Part shown: positions 34,773-45,066 of the stretch, in pieces
How the letters are laid out: each line of letters starts with the position of its first letter
Position numbering within the stretch: the stretch's first letter is position 1
NCBI GenBank assembly: GCA_011525365.1
Contig: WTGQ01000002.1
Coordinates: 381,696-445,695, forward strand
DNA from: Acidobacteriota bacterium
Lineage (GTDB): Bacteria; Acidobacteriota; Thermoanaerobaculia; Multivoradales; Multivoraceae
Reading direction: 5' to 3'
DNA length: 64,000 bases
The notes under the pieces: generated by a model
Database searches by the model: none
Seen by the model: only the letters and a program-made list of their open reading frames with translations
Told to the model about the DNA's origin: nothing
Made by a program: the position numbers and the translations under genes

Positions 34773-36530
34773 ATGCGCCTGAACAGTCTCGACTGGACCG
34801 TCCTCGCCGCCTACGGCGCGCTCGTCCTTGCCGTCGGACTCGTTTTCGCCCGGCGCGCCGGCGCCGGCACCGGGCAGTTCTTCCTGGCCGGGCGGAACCT
34901 GCCGTGGTGGCTGCTCGGCACGTCGATGGTCGCGACGACGTTCTCGACCGATACGCCGAACCTGGTGACGGACCTGGTGCGGAACGGCGGCGTCGCCGGC
35001 AACTGGATGTGGTGGGCGTTCCTGATCACCGGCATGTGCACGACGTTCTTCTACGCGAAGCTGTGGCGGCGCTCCGGGGTCTTCACCGACATCGGCTTCT
35101 ACGAGTTGCGCTACTCGGGGCGGGCGGCGGTCTTCCTGCGCGGCTTCCGTGCCGTGTACCTGGGCGTGTTCTTCAACGTGATGATCATGGCGGCGGTGCT
35201 GCTGGCCGGGATCAAGATCGGCGGCGTCCTGCTCGGGGCCGACAAGTACACGACGGTGCTCGTCGCAGCAGCGGTGACCGCGGTGTACTCCGCGACCTCC
35301 GGCCTGTGGGGCGTCGTCGTCACCGACCTCATGCTCTTCGTCATCGCGATGACGGGCTCGGTCGCCGCCGCCTGGTACGCGCTGGCGCACCCGGCCGTCG
35401 GCGGTATCTCCGGGCTCGTAACGAATCCCGACATCGCCGCGCGTCTCGCCCTGCTGCCCGACTTCGCGGACTGGGAGACGGCCGCAACCGTCTTCCTGAT
35501 CCCGATCGCCGTCCAGTGGTGGTCGACCTGGTACCCGGGCGCCGAACCGGGCGGCGGCGGCTACGCGGCCCAGCGCATGCTCGCCGCGCGCAGCGAGCGG
35601 GACTCGATGGGCGCCACCCTGTGGTTCAACATCGCCCACTACGCTCTGCGGCCCTGGCCGTGGATCCTGGTCGCGCTTGCTTCGCTCGTCGTCTATCCGA
35701 CACTGGACTCGATCGCCGAGGCGTTCCCCCATCTCGACCCGTCGATCATCCGGCACGATCTCGCCTACCCGGCGATGCTCGTCTTTTTGCCGCACGGCCT
35801 GCTCGGCCTCGTCGTCGCGTCGCTGGCGGCGGCGCTGATGTCGACGATCTCGACGCATCTCAACTGGGGCGCCTCCTACATCGTGGACGACGTGTACCGG
35901 CGCTTCGTCCGGCCGGGCCGAGGCGAGTCGCACTACGTCCTGGTCGCCCGGCTGTCGACGATCGCCCTGGTCGCGCTGGCGGCGGTGGTCGCGCTGTGGC
36001 TCGAGAACGCGATGCAGGCGTTCCAGATCCTGCTCCAGATCGGCGCCGGTACAGGACTCATCTTCCTGCTGCGCTGGTTCTGGTGGCGGATCAACGCCTG
36101 GTCGGAGATCTCGGCGATGGTCATCTCGTTCGCGGTGGCGGTGTGGTTCCAGTTCGTCCATGAGGCCGTTGGGCTGACGCTGCCGCCGCCAGCGGCACAG
36201 CTCCTGCTCGGCGTCGGGCTCACCACGGTGGTCTGGTTCGGCGTGACGATGGCCACCCGGCCGACGGAGACGGCGGTCCTGCAGTCGTTCTACGACCGCG
36301 TCCGCCCCTTCGCGCGGGGCTGGCGGCGGGTCGTCGAGACACAAGCGGGTGAGCCCGGCAGCGCCACGGCGGCGCTGCTCGCCTGGATGCTCGGCTGCGC
36401 CGCTGTCTACGCCGCGCTGTTCGGGACCGGCATGGCGCTCTACGGGCGTTTCGGCGCCGCGGCCGTCCTCGGCATCGGTGCGCTGGCGGCGGCGTACGGC
36501 TTGTTCCGCATCTTGCCGCGAACGGCCTAG
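34773..36530 (+). CDS. Sodium:solute symporter family protein
   Basis: 585 aa multi-TM; AGTGQFFLAGRNLPWWLLGTSMVATTFSTDTPNLVTDLV. Confidence 0.85.
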   Translation: MRLNSLDWTVLAAYGALVLAVGLVFARRAGAGTGQFFLAGRNLPWWLLGTSMVATTFSTDTPNLVTDLVRNGGVAGNWMWWAFLITGMCTTFFYAKLWRRSGVFTDIGFYELRYSGRAAVFLRGFRAVYLGVFFNVMIMAAVLLAGIKIGGVLLGADKYTTVLVAAAVTAVYSATSGLWGVVVTDLMLFVIAMTGSVAAAWYALAHPAVGGISGLVTNPDIAARLALLPDFADWETAATVFLIPIAVQWWSTWYPGAEPGGGGYAAQRMLAARSERDSMGATLWFNIAHYALRPWPWILVALASLVVYPTLDSIAEAFPHLDPSIIRHDLAYPAMLVFLPHGLLGLVVASLAAALMSTISTHLNWGASYIVDDVYRRFVRPGRGESHYVLVARLSTIALVALAAVVALWLENAMQAFQILLQIGAGTGLIFLLRWFWWRINAWSEISAMVISFAVAVWFQFVHEAVGLTLPPPAAQLLLGVGLTTVVWFGVTMATRPTETAVLQSFYDRVRPFARGWRRVVETQAGEPGSATAALLAWMLGCAAVYAALFGTGMALYGRFGAAAVLGIGALAAAYGLFRILPRTA

Positions 36531-37876
36531 ATCTCCTCGAAGCTCGCCGAGAAGTGCGGCAGGGCTTCCGGCGCGTCGACGATTCGCAGCCCCCGAATCC
36601 GCTCGCGCTCGGCGTACAACTCCACCAGTGCTTCCACGACGTAGTCCATGTGGGATTGCGTGTAGACCCGCCGCGGCACGGCCAGACGAACCAGGTCGAG
36701 GGGCGGCTGTTGCCGCGCGCCGAACATGACGGTGCCCACCTCGCACGTGCGGATGCCGGCATGCCGGTAGAGAGCGACGACGAGCGCCTGGCCGGGAAGC
36801 TGCCCGCGGGACAGGTGCGGGCAGAACCGGCAGGCATCGATGTAGATCGCGTGGCCGCCCGGCGGCTCGACGATTTGGATGCCGGCCTCCAGCAGCTTTT
36901 CGCCGACGTACGTCGTGCTTCTGATCCGATAGCGCAGGTAGTCCTCGTCGAGCACTTCCTGGAAGCCCTGCGCCATCGCTTCGAGATCGCGTCCGGCGAG
37001 GCCCCCGTAGGTGACGTAGCCCTCGGTCAGGATCGTCAGTTCGCTGGCTCGACGGAACAGCTCGTCGTCGCGTAGCAGCAGCAGCCCCCCGATGTTGACG
37101 ATTCCGTCCTTCTTGGCGCTGATCGTGGCGCCGTCGGCGAGGTCGAACATCTCGCGCGCGATGTCGCGCGCGGATCGGTCCTGCTGTCCCGCCTCCCGCT
37201 GCTTGATGAACCAGGCGTTCTCGGCGAACCGGCAGGCATCCAGGAACAACGGCACGCCGTGCCGGCGGCACAGTTCCCGGGTCGCTCGGAGGTTCTCCAG
37301 GCTCACGGGCTGGCCGCCGCTCGTGTTGCTCGTCACCGTGCACATGACGACGGGTACGCGCGCACTGTCGGCGGCAAGCAGCGACTCCAGCCGGTCCAGA
37401 TCGAGATTGCCCTTGAACGGGTGACGGTTCGTGGGATCGGTCGCCTCGGGTATGCCGAGGTCGACCGCCCGGGCGCCGCTGTGTTCGATGTTCGCCCGGG
37501 TCGTGTCGAAGTGGGCGTTGTTCGGCACGATCCTGCCGTCGCCGCCGATCAGGTCGAAGAGGATCCGCTCGCTGGCTCTCCCCTGGTGGGTCGGCAGCAT
37601 CCGCTCGAACCCCATGATCTCCTCGACCGTCTCGCGCAGGCGGAGGAAGCTGGTGGAGCCGGCGTAGCTCTCGTCCGCGCGCATGACGGCGGCCCACTGC
37701 TGCGCGCTCATGGCGCCGGTGCCGCTGTCCGTCAGGAGATCGATCAGCACGTGTTCCGCCGCGATCTTGAACAGGTTGAAGCCGGCGCCCTGGAGCACCT
37801 CTTCCCGTTGCTCGGGACTGGCGAGACGGATCGGCTCGACCGCCTTGATCCGGAAAGGTTCGATGATCGTCTTCAT
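36527..37876 (-). CDS. Tryptophanase/tyrosine phenol-lyase family (beta-eliminating lyase)
   Basis: 449 aa; PTHQGRASERILF, ISAKKDGIVNIGGLL (PLP lysine), EGYVTYGGLAGRDLEAMAQG. Confidence 0.85.
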   Translation of the reverse strand: MKTIIEPFRIKAVEPIRLASPEQREEVLQGAGFNLFKIAAEHVLIDLLTDSGTGAMSAQQWAAVMRADESYAGSTSFLRLRETVEEIMGFERMLPTHQGRASERILFDLIGGDGRIVPNNAHFDTTRANIEHSGARAVDLGIPEATDPTNRHPFKGNLDLDRLESLLAADSARVPVVMCTVTSNTSGGQPVSLENLRATRELCRRHGVPLFLDACRFAENAWFIKQREAGQQDRSARDIAREMFDLADGATISAKKDGIVNIGGLLLLRDDELFRRASELTILTEGYVTYGGLAGRDLEAMAQGFQEVLDEDYLRYRIRSTTYVGEKLLEAGIQIVEPPGGHAIYIDACRFCPHLSRGQLPGQALVVALYRHAGIRTCEVGTVMFGARQQPPLDLVRLAVPRRVYTQSHMDYVVEALVELYAERERIRGLRIVDAPEALPHFSASFEEI

Positions 37877-37898
37877 GGCGCCTTCCTATACTGACGGA

Positions 37899-38876
37899 AT
37901 GCCTCTGCCGACCGATCTGCTGCGGCGGAACGCGGCGGAGGCCGTACGTCTCATCGCTCTCGATCTGGTTGCCCAGGCGCGCGAGGCCGCGCCGCGTTGC
38001 CTCGACTCGGAAGACGCCGAGGGTCTCCACGACTTCAGGGTCTCGATCCGGCGGCTGCGGAGCACCGCGAGTGCCTGGAAGGGACTGCTGCGTGGCGTGG
38101 TGAAGAAGCGGGACCGGCGGACGCTCGGTGGGTTCCAGAAGCGGACCGGCTCCAGTCGCGATGCCGAAGTGGCGCTCGAGTGGCTGGAGGAACAGGTCGA
38201 TGAGTTGGAGCCGGAGCACCGGCCCGGCTATGAGTGGGTCGAGTCGCGCCTTCGTTCGGCGTTGCGAGCGCAATCGGGCGACGAGAACGGGGCAGTGTGC
38301 AGCGAGTTCGCCGCGTGGGCCGGCGGCTTCGAGTCGCGCGTGGCCGGCCGGGTACCGGCGGAAGACGCTGGCCCGCCGTACGCCCACGCGCTGGCCGAGC
38401 GGCTGGATTGGATCGGTGGCAAGCTGGAGGCTCGGGTCAGCGGCATTGGCGACGACCGGAAGCGGGGCCCGCACAGGGTACGCATCGCCGGCAAGCGGCT
38501 CCGCTACCTCGTCGAACCGGTGAGGACGGAGAGCGAAGTTGCGGTCGCCCTCGTTGATCGCTGCAAGCGTCTGCAGGATGTGCTTGGCACACTGAACGAC
38601 GCGAACGTCCTCGGCGACCTGCTGGCCGTCTGGTGCGACGAGATTCGGAAGCCGATCGACCGCGAGTCGTCAGCGGAGGAGCCCGGGGTGGTGGAGCTGG
38701 CGCGGCTCAACGGACTCAGGGCGGATGCCAGCTACCGCATGTTCAGACTCGACTGGCTGGACGGCGGGGGCATGCGGACGCTCCTTGACGAAGCCGCCGC
38801 TCTGGCGGGTCAGCTCCGCGGTGGTGCTCAGGCGCCGCCGAGCACGATCGAGCCGACACGGCCGATCTCTCGATAG
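37899..38876 (+). CDS. CHAD-domain protein
   Basis: Start MPLPTDLLRRNAAEAVRLIALD; GLHDFRVSIRRLRSTASAWKGLL and HRVRIAGKRLRYLVEP. Confidence 0.82.
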   Translation: MPLPTDLLRRNAAEAVRLIALDLVAQAREAAPRCLDSEDAEGLHDFRVSIRRLRSTASAWKGLLRGVVKKRDRRTLGGFQKRTGSSRDAEVALEWLEEQVDELEPEHRPGYEWVESRLRSALRAQSGDENGAVCSEFAAWAGGFESRVAGRVPAEDAGPPYAHALAERLDWIGGKLEARVSGIGDDRKRGPHRVRIAGKRLRYLVEPVRTESEVAVALVDRCKRLQDVLGTLNDANVLGDLLAVWCDEIRKPIDRESSAEEPGVVELARLNGLRADASYRMFRLDWLDGGGMRTLLDEAAALAGQLRGGAQAPPSTIEPTRPISR

Positions 38877-39229
38877 TGGGCGTCGAAGGTCAGCACGGTC
38901 GCGCCAAACCGGACCGCGGTGGCGGCAATCCAGATGTCGTTCGTAGGCAGCGGACGGCCCGCCGCGCGCAGTTCCGAGACGATCTCACCGTAGATGCGGG
39001 CGACTTGTTCGTCGACGGCCAGGACTTGCACGACGGGCTGACGTAGAAACTCCCCGAGATCACCGAGATTCTGATCGAACCGGGATCCCACGCGAAAGCC
39101 CGCGTGCAGTTCGCCAACGACGATGCTCGGAACGCCTATCCAGCGAGCTCGATCGATCTGCTCGACGACTTGCGTTTCGCCGCGGCGGAAGTTGCTGTAG
39201 GCCGACGTGTCGACACAGATCCCTGTCAC
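38828..39229 (-). CDS. PIN-domain toxin (VapC-like)
   Basis: 133 aa; GICVDTSAYSNFRRG, VVGELHAGF, TNDIWIAATAVRFGATVLTFDAHY. Confidence 0.87.
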   Translation of the reverse strand: MTGICVDTSAYSNFRRGETQVVEQIDRARWIGVPSIVVGELHAGFRVGSRFDQNLGDLGEFLRQPVVQVLAVDEQVARIYGEIVSELRAAGRPLPTNDIWIAATAVRFGATVLTFDAHYREIGRVGSIVLGGA

Positions 39230-39477
39230 CTCCAGAGTTCCTCGTCGATCTCCCGGAAGGGCCGAACGGCCTCTTCAAACTCGCGGAACTCGTCCTCCGT
39301 CCATGTGCCGGCCAGACGACGAAGTCCGTTGCCTCTTTCCGCCTCGTCTGAAACGCCGAGGGCCTCGCTCATCAGGGTGAGTACGGTCCGATTGAGAGAG
39401 AGACCCCGTCGGCTCTTCTCCTCCTCGAGGGCCGCCGCCAGGTCCGGTGACACGTTGCGAATGGTCATCGTCTTCAT
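39226..39477 (-). CDS. Arc/FitA-like antitoxin
   Basis: 83 aa; TIRNVSPDLAAALEEEKSRRGLSLNRTVLTLMSEAL; 4-nt overlap with toxin. Confidence 0.78.
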   Translation of the reverse strand: MKTMTIRNVSPDLAAALEEEKSRRGLSLNRTVLTLMSEALGVSDEAERGNGLRRLAGTWTEDEFREFEEAVRPFREIDEELWR

Positions 39478-39492
39478 CGAGCTTCCTCACGG

Positions 39493-39537
39493 TGCAGTCA
39501 ACAGAATGCAGTCTATGCAGTCGTAGTATTGACTGCA
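39493..39537 (-). promoter_or_regulatory. Putative antitoxin operator with TGCAGTC iterons
   Basis: TGCAGTC at 39493, 39507, 39516; outer inverted repeat TGCAGTCAA (39493-39501) / TTGACTGCA (39529-39537). Confidence 0.6.
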
Positions 39538-39588
39538 AGAGGCGCCGGCAGTGCTTGAGTCGGGGCGCCGAGGCTGCGGTTCGCGGCG

Positions 39589-42321
39589 CTACTCCGCTTC
39601 CAGCGCCCGCCGCGGATCGGCGCGGGCCGCCCGGCGAGCCGGCAGGAACGAGGCCATCACCGCGATCGCCAGGAGCACCAGCGCCGCGACGGCGAACGCC
39701 AGCGGGTCGCGGGGAGTCCGGCCATCGAAGAGCAGCGGCTCGACGAACTTGCCGGCCCAAAGCGCGGCGAGCGTACCGGCGGCGACACCGGCCGCCGCCA
39801 GGGCGAAGCCGCGCGCCAGCACCATGCGCAGGAGGTTGGACGCCCTGGCGCCCAGGGCGCGCCGGATGCCGAACTCGTGCTCACGCTGCCGTACGCCGAA
39901 CGCGATGACGGCATAGAGCCCGATGGCGGCGAGCAAGACGGCGAGCATCGCGGAGGCGGCGAACAGGCGGGTTCCGGTTCGCCAGGTGCGAATGCGCGAT
40001 GCGAACTGGGTGGAGAGGTTCCGGACGTGGTGTCCCGGCAGTTCCGGAAACAGCTCGGCCAGGGCGGCCAGCACCGGCGCCTCGACGCGCCCGGGGCTTG
40101 AGACGGTTCGGACGATCAGCGCACGCTGGATGCTCGTCCATCCGGACAGAGTCGGATCGGCTGACGCCTGGGAGATGGGCAGGTAGTAGACCGGGTCCGC
40201 TTCAGGCAGAGTCCAGTTCACTGCGGGTTCCACCACGCCGACCACCGTTGTGCAGTCGGCGGCACCGCTGACGAACAGGCAACGGCCGACAACGCTCTGA
40301 CCTGGCCAGGCCTGCTGGGCGAACGACGTACTAACCACTGCGACCTTCTGCGTGCCTTCGCGGTCCCATTCCGTGTAGGCGCGGCCCTCCCGAACGTCCA
40401 GCCCCGCGACGTCGAAGAAGTTGGGTGTCGTGAAGTTCAAATGCGGGCTGGAGCGGAACGGCAGGCGGTCGAGCCCGTCGATGCGCAGGTCCGCGTACGC
40501 CGCGCCGCTTCCCGACATCGGTGAACTCGTACCCTGAGCGACGTCCAGCACCTCCGGCACATCCCGTACGCGGGCTTCCATGGCGCGGATCGCGCTCTCG
40601 TCGAGCCGCGCGCCGTCCAGGCCGTCCAGGCGGGTGTCACCGTGGAAGCTCCCCAGAGTCACCGTCAGCAAGTGCTCCTTCGCGTAGCCGACGTCCACCT
40701 GGCGCGCCGCTTCGAACGAACGGTAGAACACAGCCGTCCCGCTCAGCAGGACCACCGACAGCGCGGCCTGGACCACGATCAGGCCGGTGCGGACGGGCGT
40801 TCCGAGCGCGCTGGCGCCCCGCGAGCTGTCGAGCTTCTCGATTCCCCGGCTGCGCGCCGCGTACACGGCGGGGGCCAGGGCGGCCGCCAGGCCGATCCCG
40901 AGGACGGCGATTCCGGTGAAGCCGACGGCCGTGGCGCCCAGCGGATCCTCGGCCCACTGGTAACTCGGCAGGAGCGTGCGTCGAAGAGCGTCGCCTGTGA
41001 CCGCGGCAACGGCCAACGCCGCAATGCCCGAGACGGCGGCGAGCACCAGGCTCTCCGTCACCAGGAGACGTCCGATTCCCCATCTGTCCAGGCCGAGCGC
41101 GTAGCGCACCGCCAACTCGCGTCGTCTGGCAGCGACCCGCAGCATCAGCAGGTTCGACATATTGACGGCCGCGATGAGGAGCACCACGAAGGTGATCCCG
41201 CCTGCGATCAGCGGCAGGCGCATGTGGCGCCGCAGCGTGACGGGGCCGCGGGTCCGAAGGATCGGGCCGAGAGCCACGGTCGCCTCCCGGTCCAGGGAGT
41301 CCGGGAATCTCGAACCGGCACGCGCCGCCCGGACGGCGGCTGTCACCGCGGCGCCGGCGGCCTCCTCCGTCGCGCCGGGCGCCAGCCGGACGAACGGCGT
41401 GAGGTAGAAGGTGGTTCCGTACCGTCTCCAACTGTTCCCCCGGCTCGCCGTTGCCGCGTGTTCGAGAGGCAGCCATACGTCGACGGCGTTCGTGCGGGGC
41501 CCGGAGAAGCCGGGCGGCAGCACGCCGACGACGACGTAGGTGACATCGTCGAAGCTGAGCGTCGTGCCGAGCGCTTCCTCCGCGCTGCCGAACCGCTGCC
41601 GCCGGTAGCCATCGCTGATCACGGCGACGGGTTGCGCCGCCAGGTCGTCGTCCTCGGCGGCGATCAACCTTCCGGCCGTTGGAGCCACGCCAAGGAACTC
41701 GAAGAAGCTCTCCGTGACCCAGGAGACCGTGAGGTTCTCGGCGCGTTGACCGCGTCCGTTCGTCCTGAACGAGACTCTGTGACCGGCGACGCCGTCGATG
41801 AGTGCGTTGTCGGCGGGCAGGGCGTTGAAGTCGAGCCACTGCATCCCGTCGACCACCCAGCTTCGTCCTTTGGAGCCGCCGCGATCGCCTGGATCGATGC
41901 GCTCGCTGACCCAGAGGCGATGAACGGCGTCCGAGTCTTCGATGTGGGGTGGCGGTTGGAGGAACAGGCGGGACAGCATCTCGTACATCGGCGCGTTCAG
42001 TCCGATGCCGAGGGCCAGGGTGAGGACGACGGCGCAGGTGTAGCCGCTGTTGTGCCGCATCATGCGGAATGCGGCGCGGATGTCCCGGAGGACTTGCTCC
42101 GCGGGCGCCCAGCTCCAGGCTTCGCGGGTCCGCTCGCGAATCAGCGTGACGTTGCCGAAGTTGCGCCGGGCCTCGGCATTTGCCCGTTCGGGAGGCAGGC
42201 CCGCCTCGACTCGCTCCTGCGCCTCTTCGGCGAGATGGAAGCGGATCTCCTCCTCGAGTTCAGCGTCCCGCCGCCGGCGGTTCCAGCTCGAACGCAGGCG
42301 AAACAGGAACTGCTTCAGCAT
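39589..42321 (-). CDS. ADOP/MacB-type duplicated permease
   Basis: 910 aa; RRRDAELEEEIRFHLAEEAQERVEAGL N-terminus and two permease halves. Confidence 0.87.
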   Translation of the reverse strand: MLKQFLFRLRSSWNRRRRDAELEEEIRFHLAEEAQERVEAGLPPERANAEARRNFGNVTLIRERTREAWSWAPAEQVLRDIRAAFRMMRHNSGYTCAVVLTLALGIGLNAPMYEMLSRLFLQPPPHIEDSDAVHRLWVSERIDPGDRGGSKGRSWVVDGMQWLDFNALPADNALIDGVAGHRVSFRTNGRGQRAENLTVSWVTESFFEFLGVAPTAGRLIAAEDDDLAAQPVAVISDGYRRQRFGSAEEALGTTLSFDDVTYVVVGVLPPGFSGPRTNAVDVWLPLEHAATASRGNSWRRYGTTFYLTPFVRLAPGATEEAAGAAVTAAVRAARAGSRFPDSLDREATVALGPILRTRGPVTLRRHMRLPLIAGGITFVVLLIAAVNMSNLLMLRVAARRRELAVRYALGLDRWGIGRLLVTESLVLAAVSGIAALAVAAVTGDALRRTLLPSYQWAEDPLGATAVGFTGIAVLGIGLAAALAPAVYAARSRGIEKLDSSRGASALGTPVRTGLIVVQAALSVVLLSGTAVFYRSFEAARQVDVGYAKEHLLTVTLGSFHGDTRLDGLDGARLDESAIRAMEARVRDVPEVLDVAQGTSSPMSGSGAAYADLRIDGLDRLPFRSSPHLNFTTPNFFDVAGLDVREGRAYTEWDREGTQKVAVVSTSFAQQAWPGQSVVGRCLFVSGAADCTTVVGVVEPAVNWTLPEADPVYYLPISQASADPTLSGWTSIQRALIVRTVSSPGRVEAPVLAALAELFPELPGHHVRNLSTQFASRIRTWRTGTRLFAASAMLAVLLAAIGLYAVIAFGVRQREHEFGIRRALGARASNLLRMVLARGFALAAAGVAAGTLAALWAGKFVEPLLFDGRTPRDPLAFAVAALVLLAIAVMASFLPARRAARADPRRALEAE

Positions 42322-42335
42322 CCGGTGTGGCGGTG

Positions 42336-45053
42336 CTACTCAGCCTCCAGCGCCTGACGTGGGTCGGCGCGAGAGGCCCGGCGGGCTGGCAGGAACGAGG
42401 CCATCACGGCGATTGCCAGGAGCACCAGCGCGGCGGCGACGAAGGCCAGCGGGTCGCGGGGAGTTCGGCCGTCGAAGAGCAGCGGTTCGACGAACCTGCC
42501 GGCCCACAGCGCGGCGAGCGTACCGGCTACGACGCCGGCGGCGGCCAGGGAGAAGCCACGGGTCAGCACCATGCGCAGGAGGCGGGACGCCCTGGCGCCA
42601 AGCGCCCGACGGATGCCGAACTCGAGTTCACGCTGCCGTACGCCGAAGGCGATGACCGCGTAGAGGCCGATGGCGGCGAGCAAGACCGCTAGCGCGGCGG
42701 AAGCACCGAACAGACGGGTTCCGATCCTCCACGTTTCGATCTGTGACGCGAAGATGGCGGGAAGGCTCTGTACAGTGTGGCGCGGAAGATCCGGGAACAG
42801 GTCCGCCAGGATGCTGAGCACCGGCGCCACGACCGTTCCGGGGCTGTTCCGGGTGCGGACGATCAGCACACGCTGGCTGGCGGCGAATCCAGATAGCGGC
42901 GCGATCGCTGTCGTCTGGGAGATAGGCAGGAAGTAGACCGGATGGCTGTCGGTGGCCAGTAGACCCCACTCGATCGCAGACTCCACGACGCCGACCACCG
43001 TCGTGCAGTCGGTCGCCTCGCTGCCGACGAAAAGGCACCGGCCGACCGGGTTCCGGCTCGGCCAGGCCTGCTGGGCGAAGGTCTCGTCGACGACCGCGAC
43101 CTTCTGGGTGTCTGCGCGGTCCCACTCGTTGAAGCCGCGGCCCTCAAGGACCTCCAGGCCCGCCACGTCGAAGAAGTTGGTTGACGTGAGATTGACGTAA
43201 GGGCCGTAGCGGAACGGCGGGCGGTCGTGTCCTTCCACGCGGAGGCCACCGCCCGCCGCGGCGCTCCCCATGGGCGTGTTCGTACCTTGGGCCACCTCCG
43301 TCACTCCTGGCAAGTTCCGAACCCGGGCGTCCATGGCACTGATCGTGCTCTCGTCGAGCGGGCTACCGCCGAAGTCTCCCAGTTCAATCGTCAGCAGGTG
43401 TTCCTTTGCGTAGCCGATGTCCACCTGGCGTGCCGCTTCGAACGATCGGTAGAAGACGGCAGTCCCGCTGAGGAGGACCAGCGACAACGCGGCCTGGACG
43501 ACGATGAGGCCGGTGCGGACCGGCGTTCCGAATGGGCTGGTGCCTCGCGAGCTGTCGAGTCTCTCGATCTGCCGGCTCCGCGCCGCGTACACGGCGGGCG
43601 CAATGGCCGCGCAGAGTCCGACCGCAAGCACGGCGAACCCCGTGAAGCCGACAGCCGTGACGTTCAGCGCGTCCACGGCTCTCTGATGTCCTGGCAGCAG
43701 CGTGAGGCGCAGGGCGCGGCCGACAACCGCGGCCACGATCAACGCGATGGCGCCGGAGACCGTGGCGAGCACCAGACTCTCGATCGCGAGGAGGCGCGCT
43801 ACGCCCCGTCTTCCCGCGCCGATTGCGTAGCGTACGGCTAGTTCGCGACGACGGGCCGCCACCCTCACCGACAGAAGGTTGGACATGTTGACGGTCGCAA
43901 TGAGGAGGACCAGCAGCGTGACGCCGCCTACAACAAGAGTCAGGCGCATCTGGCCGGGCAAGGAGGAGGGACCTCGGGTCCTCAGGATGGGGCCGAGCGC
44001 CACTGTCGCCTCGGGGTCCCGCGAGCGTCCGAGCGGTGAGTCGGCGCGTGCCGCCCGGACTGCGGCGGTCGCCGCGGCGCCGGCGGCTTCGACAGTCTGA
44101 CCGGCCGGCAGCCGGACCAACACTGTCAGGTAGAAGCCGGTTCCGAATCGTCGCCAGTTGTCACCGCGGCGGCCCGTTACCGCCGGTTCCAGGGGCAGCC
44201 AGACGTCGGCCCCGTTCGGATCCGGTCCGGAGAAGCCTGGCGGCAGCACGCCGACGACGAGATACGTGACGTCGTCGAACTCGAGTATCGCGCCAAGTGC
44301 TTCCTGCGGACTGGCGAACCTCTCTCGCTGGTAGCCGTGGCTGACCACGGCGATGGGCGTCGCCGTCGCGTCGTCGTCCTCGGGGCGGATCAATCGCCCG
44401 ATGGCGGGCTCTACCCCCAGGAGATCCAGGAACTCTCCCGTGACCCAGGAAACCCTGAGGTTCTCGGCGGTTTGACCGCGTCCGTTCGGCGTGAACCGGG
44501 GCGCCGTGTAGCCCGCGACCGCGCCGGTGGTCGCGTTATCGGCGCCCAGCGCGCTGAACTCGGGCCACTGCATCCGGTCGCGAGCAACGGTGGGACCTGT
44601 GAAGGCCCCGCGATTCTCCCAGTCGTCGCGCTCGCTCAGCCAGACGCGACGAACGGCGTCCGAGTCCTCGATGTGGGGTGGCACCTGGAGAAAGAGGCGC
44701 GAGAGCATCTCGTACATGGGCGCGTTCAGTCCGATGCCCAGAGCCATCGTGAGGACCACCGCACAGGTGTAGCCGGTATTGCGTCGCATCATCCGGAACG
44801 CGGAGCCGACGTCCTTGAAGAGGCGCTCCGCGGGCGCCCAGCCCCATGCCTCGCGGGTCAGTTCGCGAGTCAGCAGGACGTTGCCGAAGTCGCGCTGTGC
44901 CTCGGCGCGCGCCTGTTCAGGAGCCAGGCCGGCGTCGAGCCGTTCTTCCGCTTCCATGGCGAGATGGAAGTGGATCTCCTCGTCCAGCTCGGCGTCCTTG
45001 CGTCGCCGGGACCAGATCGAACGGAGACGGTTGAAGAGGAGGCGCAGCATCAC
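42336..45053 (-). CDS. ADOP/MacB-type duplicated permease (tandem paralogue)
   Basis: 905 aa; aligns by eye along its full length with 39589..42321. Confidence 0.87.
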   Translation of the reverse strand: MMLRLLFNRLRSIWSRRRKDAELDEEIHFHLAMEAEERLDAGLAPEQARAEAQRDFGNVLLTRELTREAWGWAPAERLFKDVGSAFRMMRRNTGYTCAVVLTMALGIGLNAPMYEMLSRLFLQVPPHIEDSDAVRRVWLSERDDWENRGAFTGPTVARDRMQWPEFSALGADNATTGAVAGYTAPRFTPNGRGQTAENLRVSWVTGEFLDLLGVEPAIGRLIRPEDDDATATPIAVVSHGYQRERFASPQEALGAILEFDDVTYLVVGVLPPGFSGPDPNGADVWLPLEPAVTGRRGDNWRRFGTGFYLTVLVRLPAGQTVEAAGAAATAAVRAARADSPLGRSRDPEATVALGPILRTRGPSSLPGQMRLTLVVGGVTLLVLLIATVNMSNLLSVRVAARRRELAVRYAIGAGRRGVARLLAIESLVLATVSGAIALIVAAVVGRALRLTLLPGHQRAVDALNVTAVGFTGFAVLAVGLCAAIAPAVYAARSRQIERLDSSRGTSPFGTPVRTGLIVVQAALSLVLLSGTAVFYRSFEAARQVDIGYAKEHLLTIELGDFGGSPLDESTISAMDARVRNLPGVTEVAQGTNTPMGSAAAGGGLRVEGHDRPPFRYGPYVNLTSTNFFDVAGLEVLEGRGFNEWDRADTQKVAVVDETFAQQAWPSRNPVGRCLFVGSEATDCTTVVGVVESAIEWGLLATDSHPVYFLPISQTTAIAPLSGFAASQRVLIVRTRNSPGTVVAPVLSILADLFPDLPRHTVQSLPAIFASQIETWRIGTRLFGASAALAVLLAAIGLYAVIAFGVRQRELEFGIRRALGARASRLLRMVLTRGFSLAAAGVVAGTLAALWAGRFVEPLLFDGRTPRDPLAFVAAALVLLAIAVMASFLPARRASRADPRQALEAE

Positions 45054-45066
45054 CTGGTCTCCCGGC

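Noticed and set aside
34701-38474. 1257-aa minus-strand ORF
   Set aside because: High-GC shadow: covers the convincing symporter on the opposite strand and the lyase in a different frame; low-complexity Arg/Pro/Gly-rich translation.
39589-45053. Tandem permeases as an assembly duplication
   Set aside because: The two copies differ at many residues throughout, so they are true paralogues.
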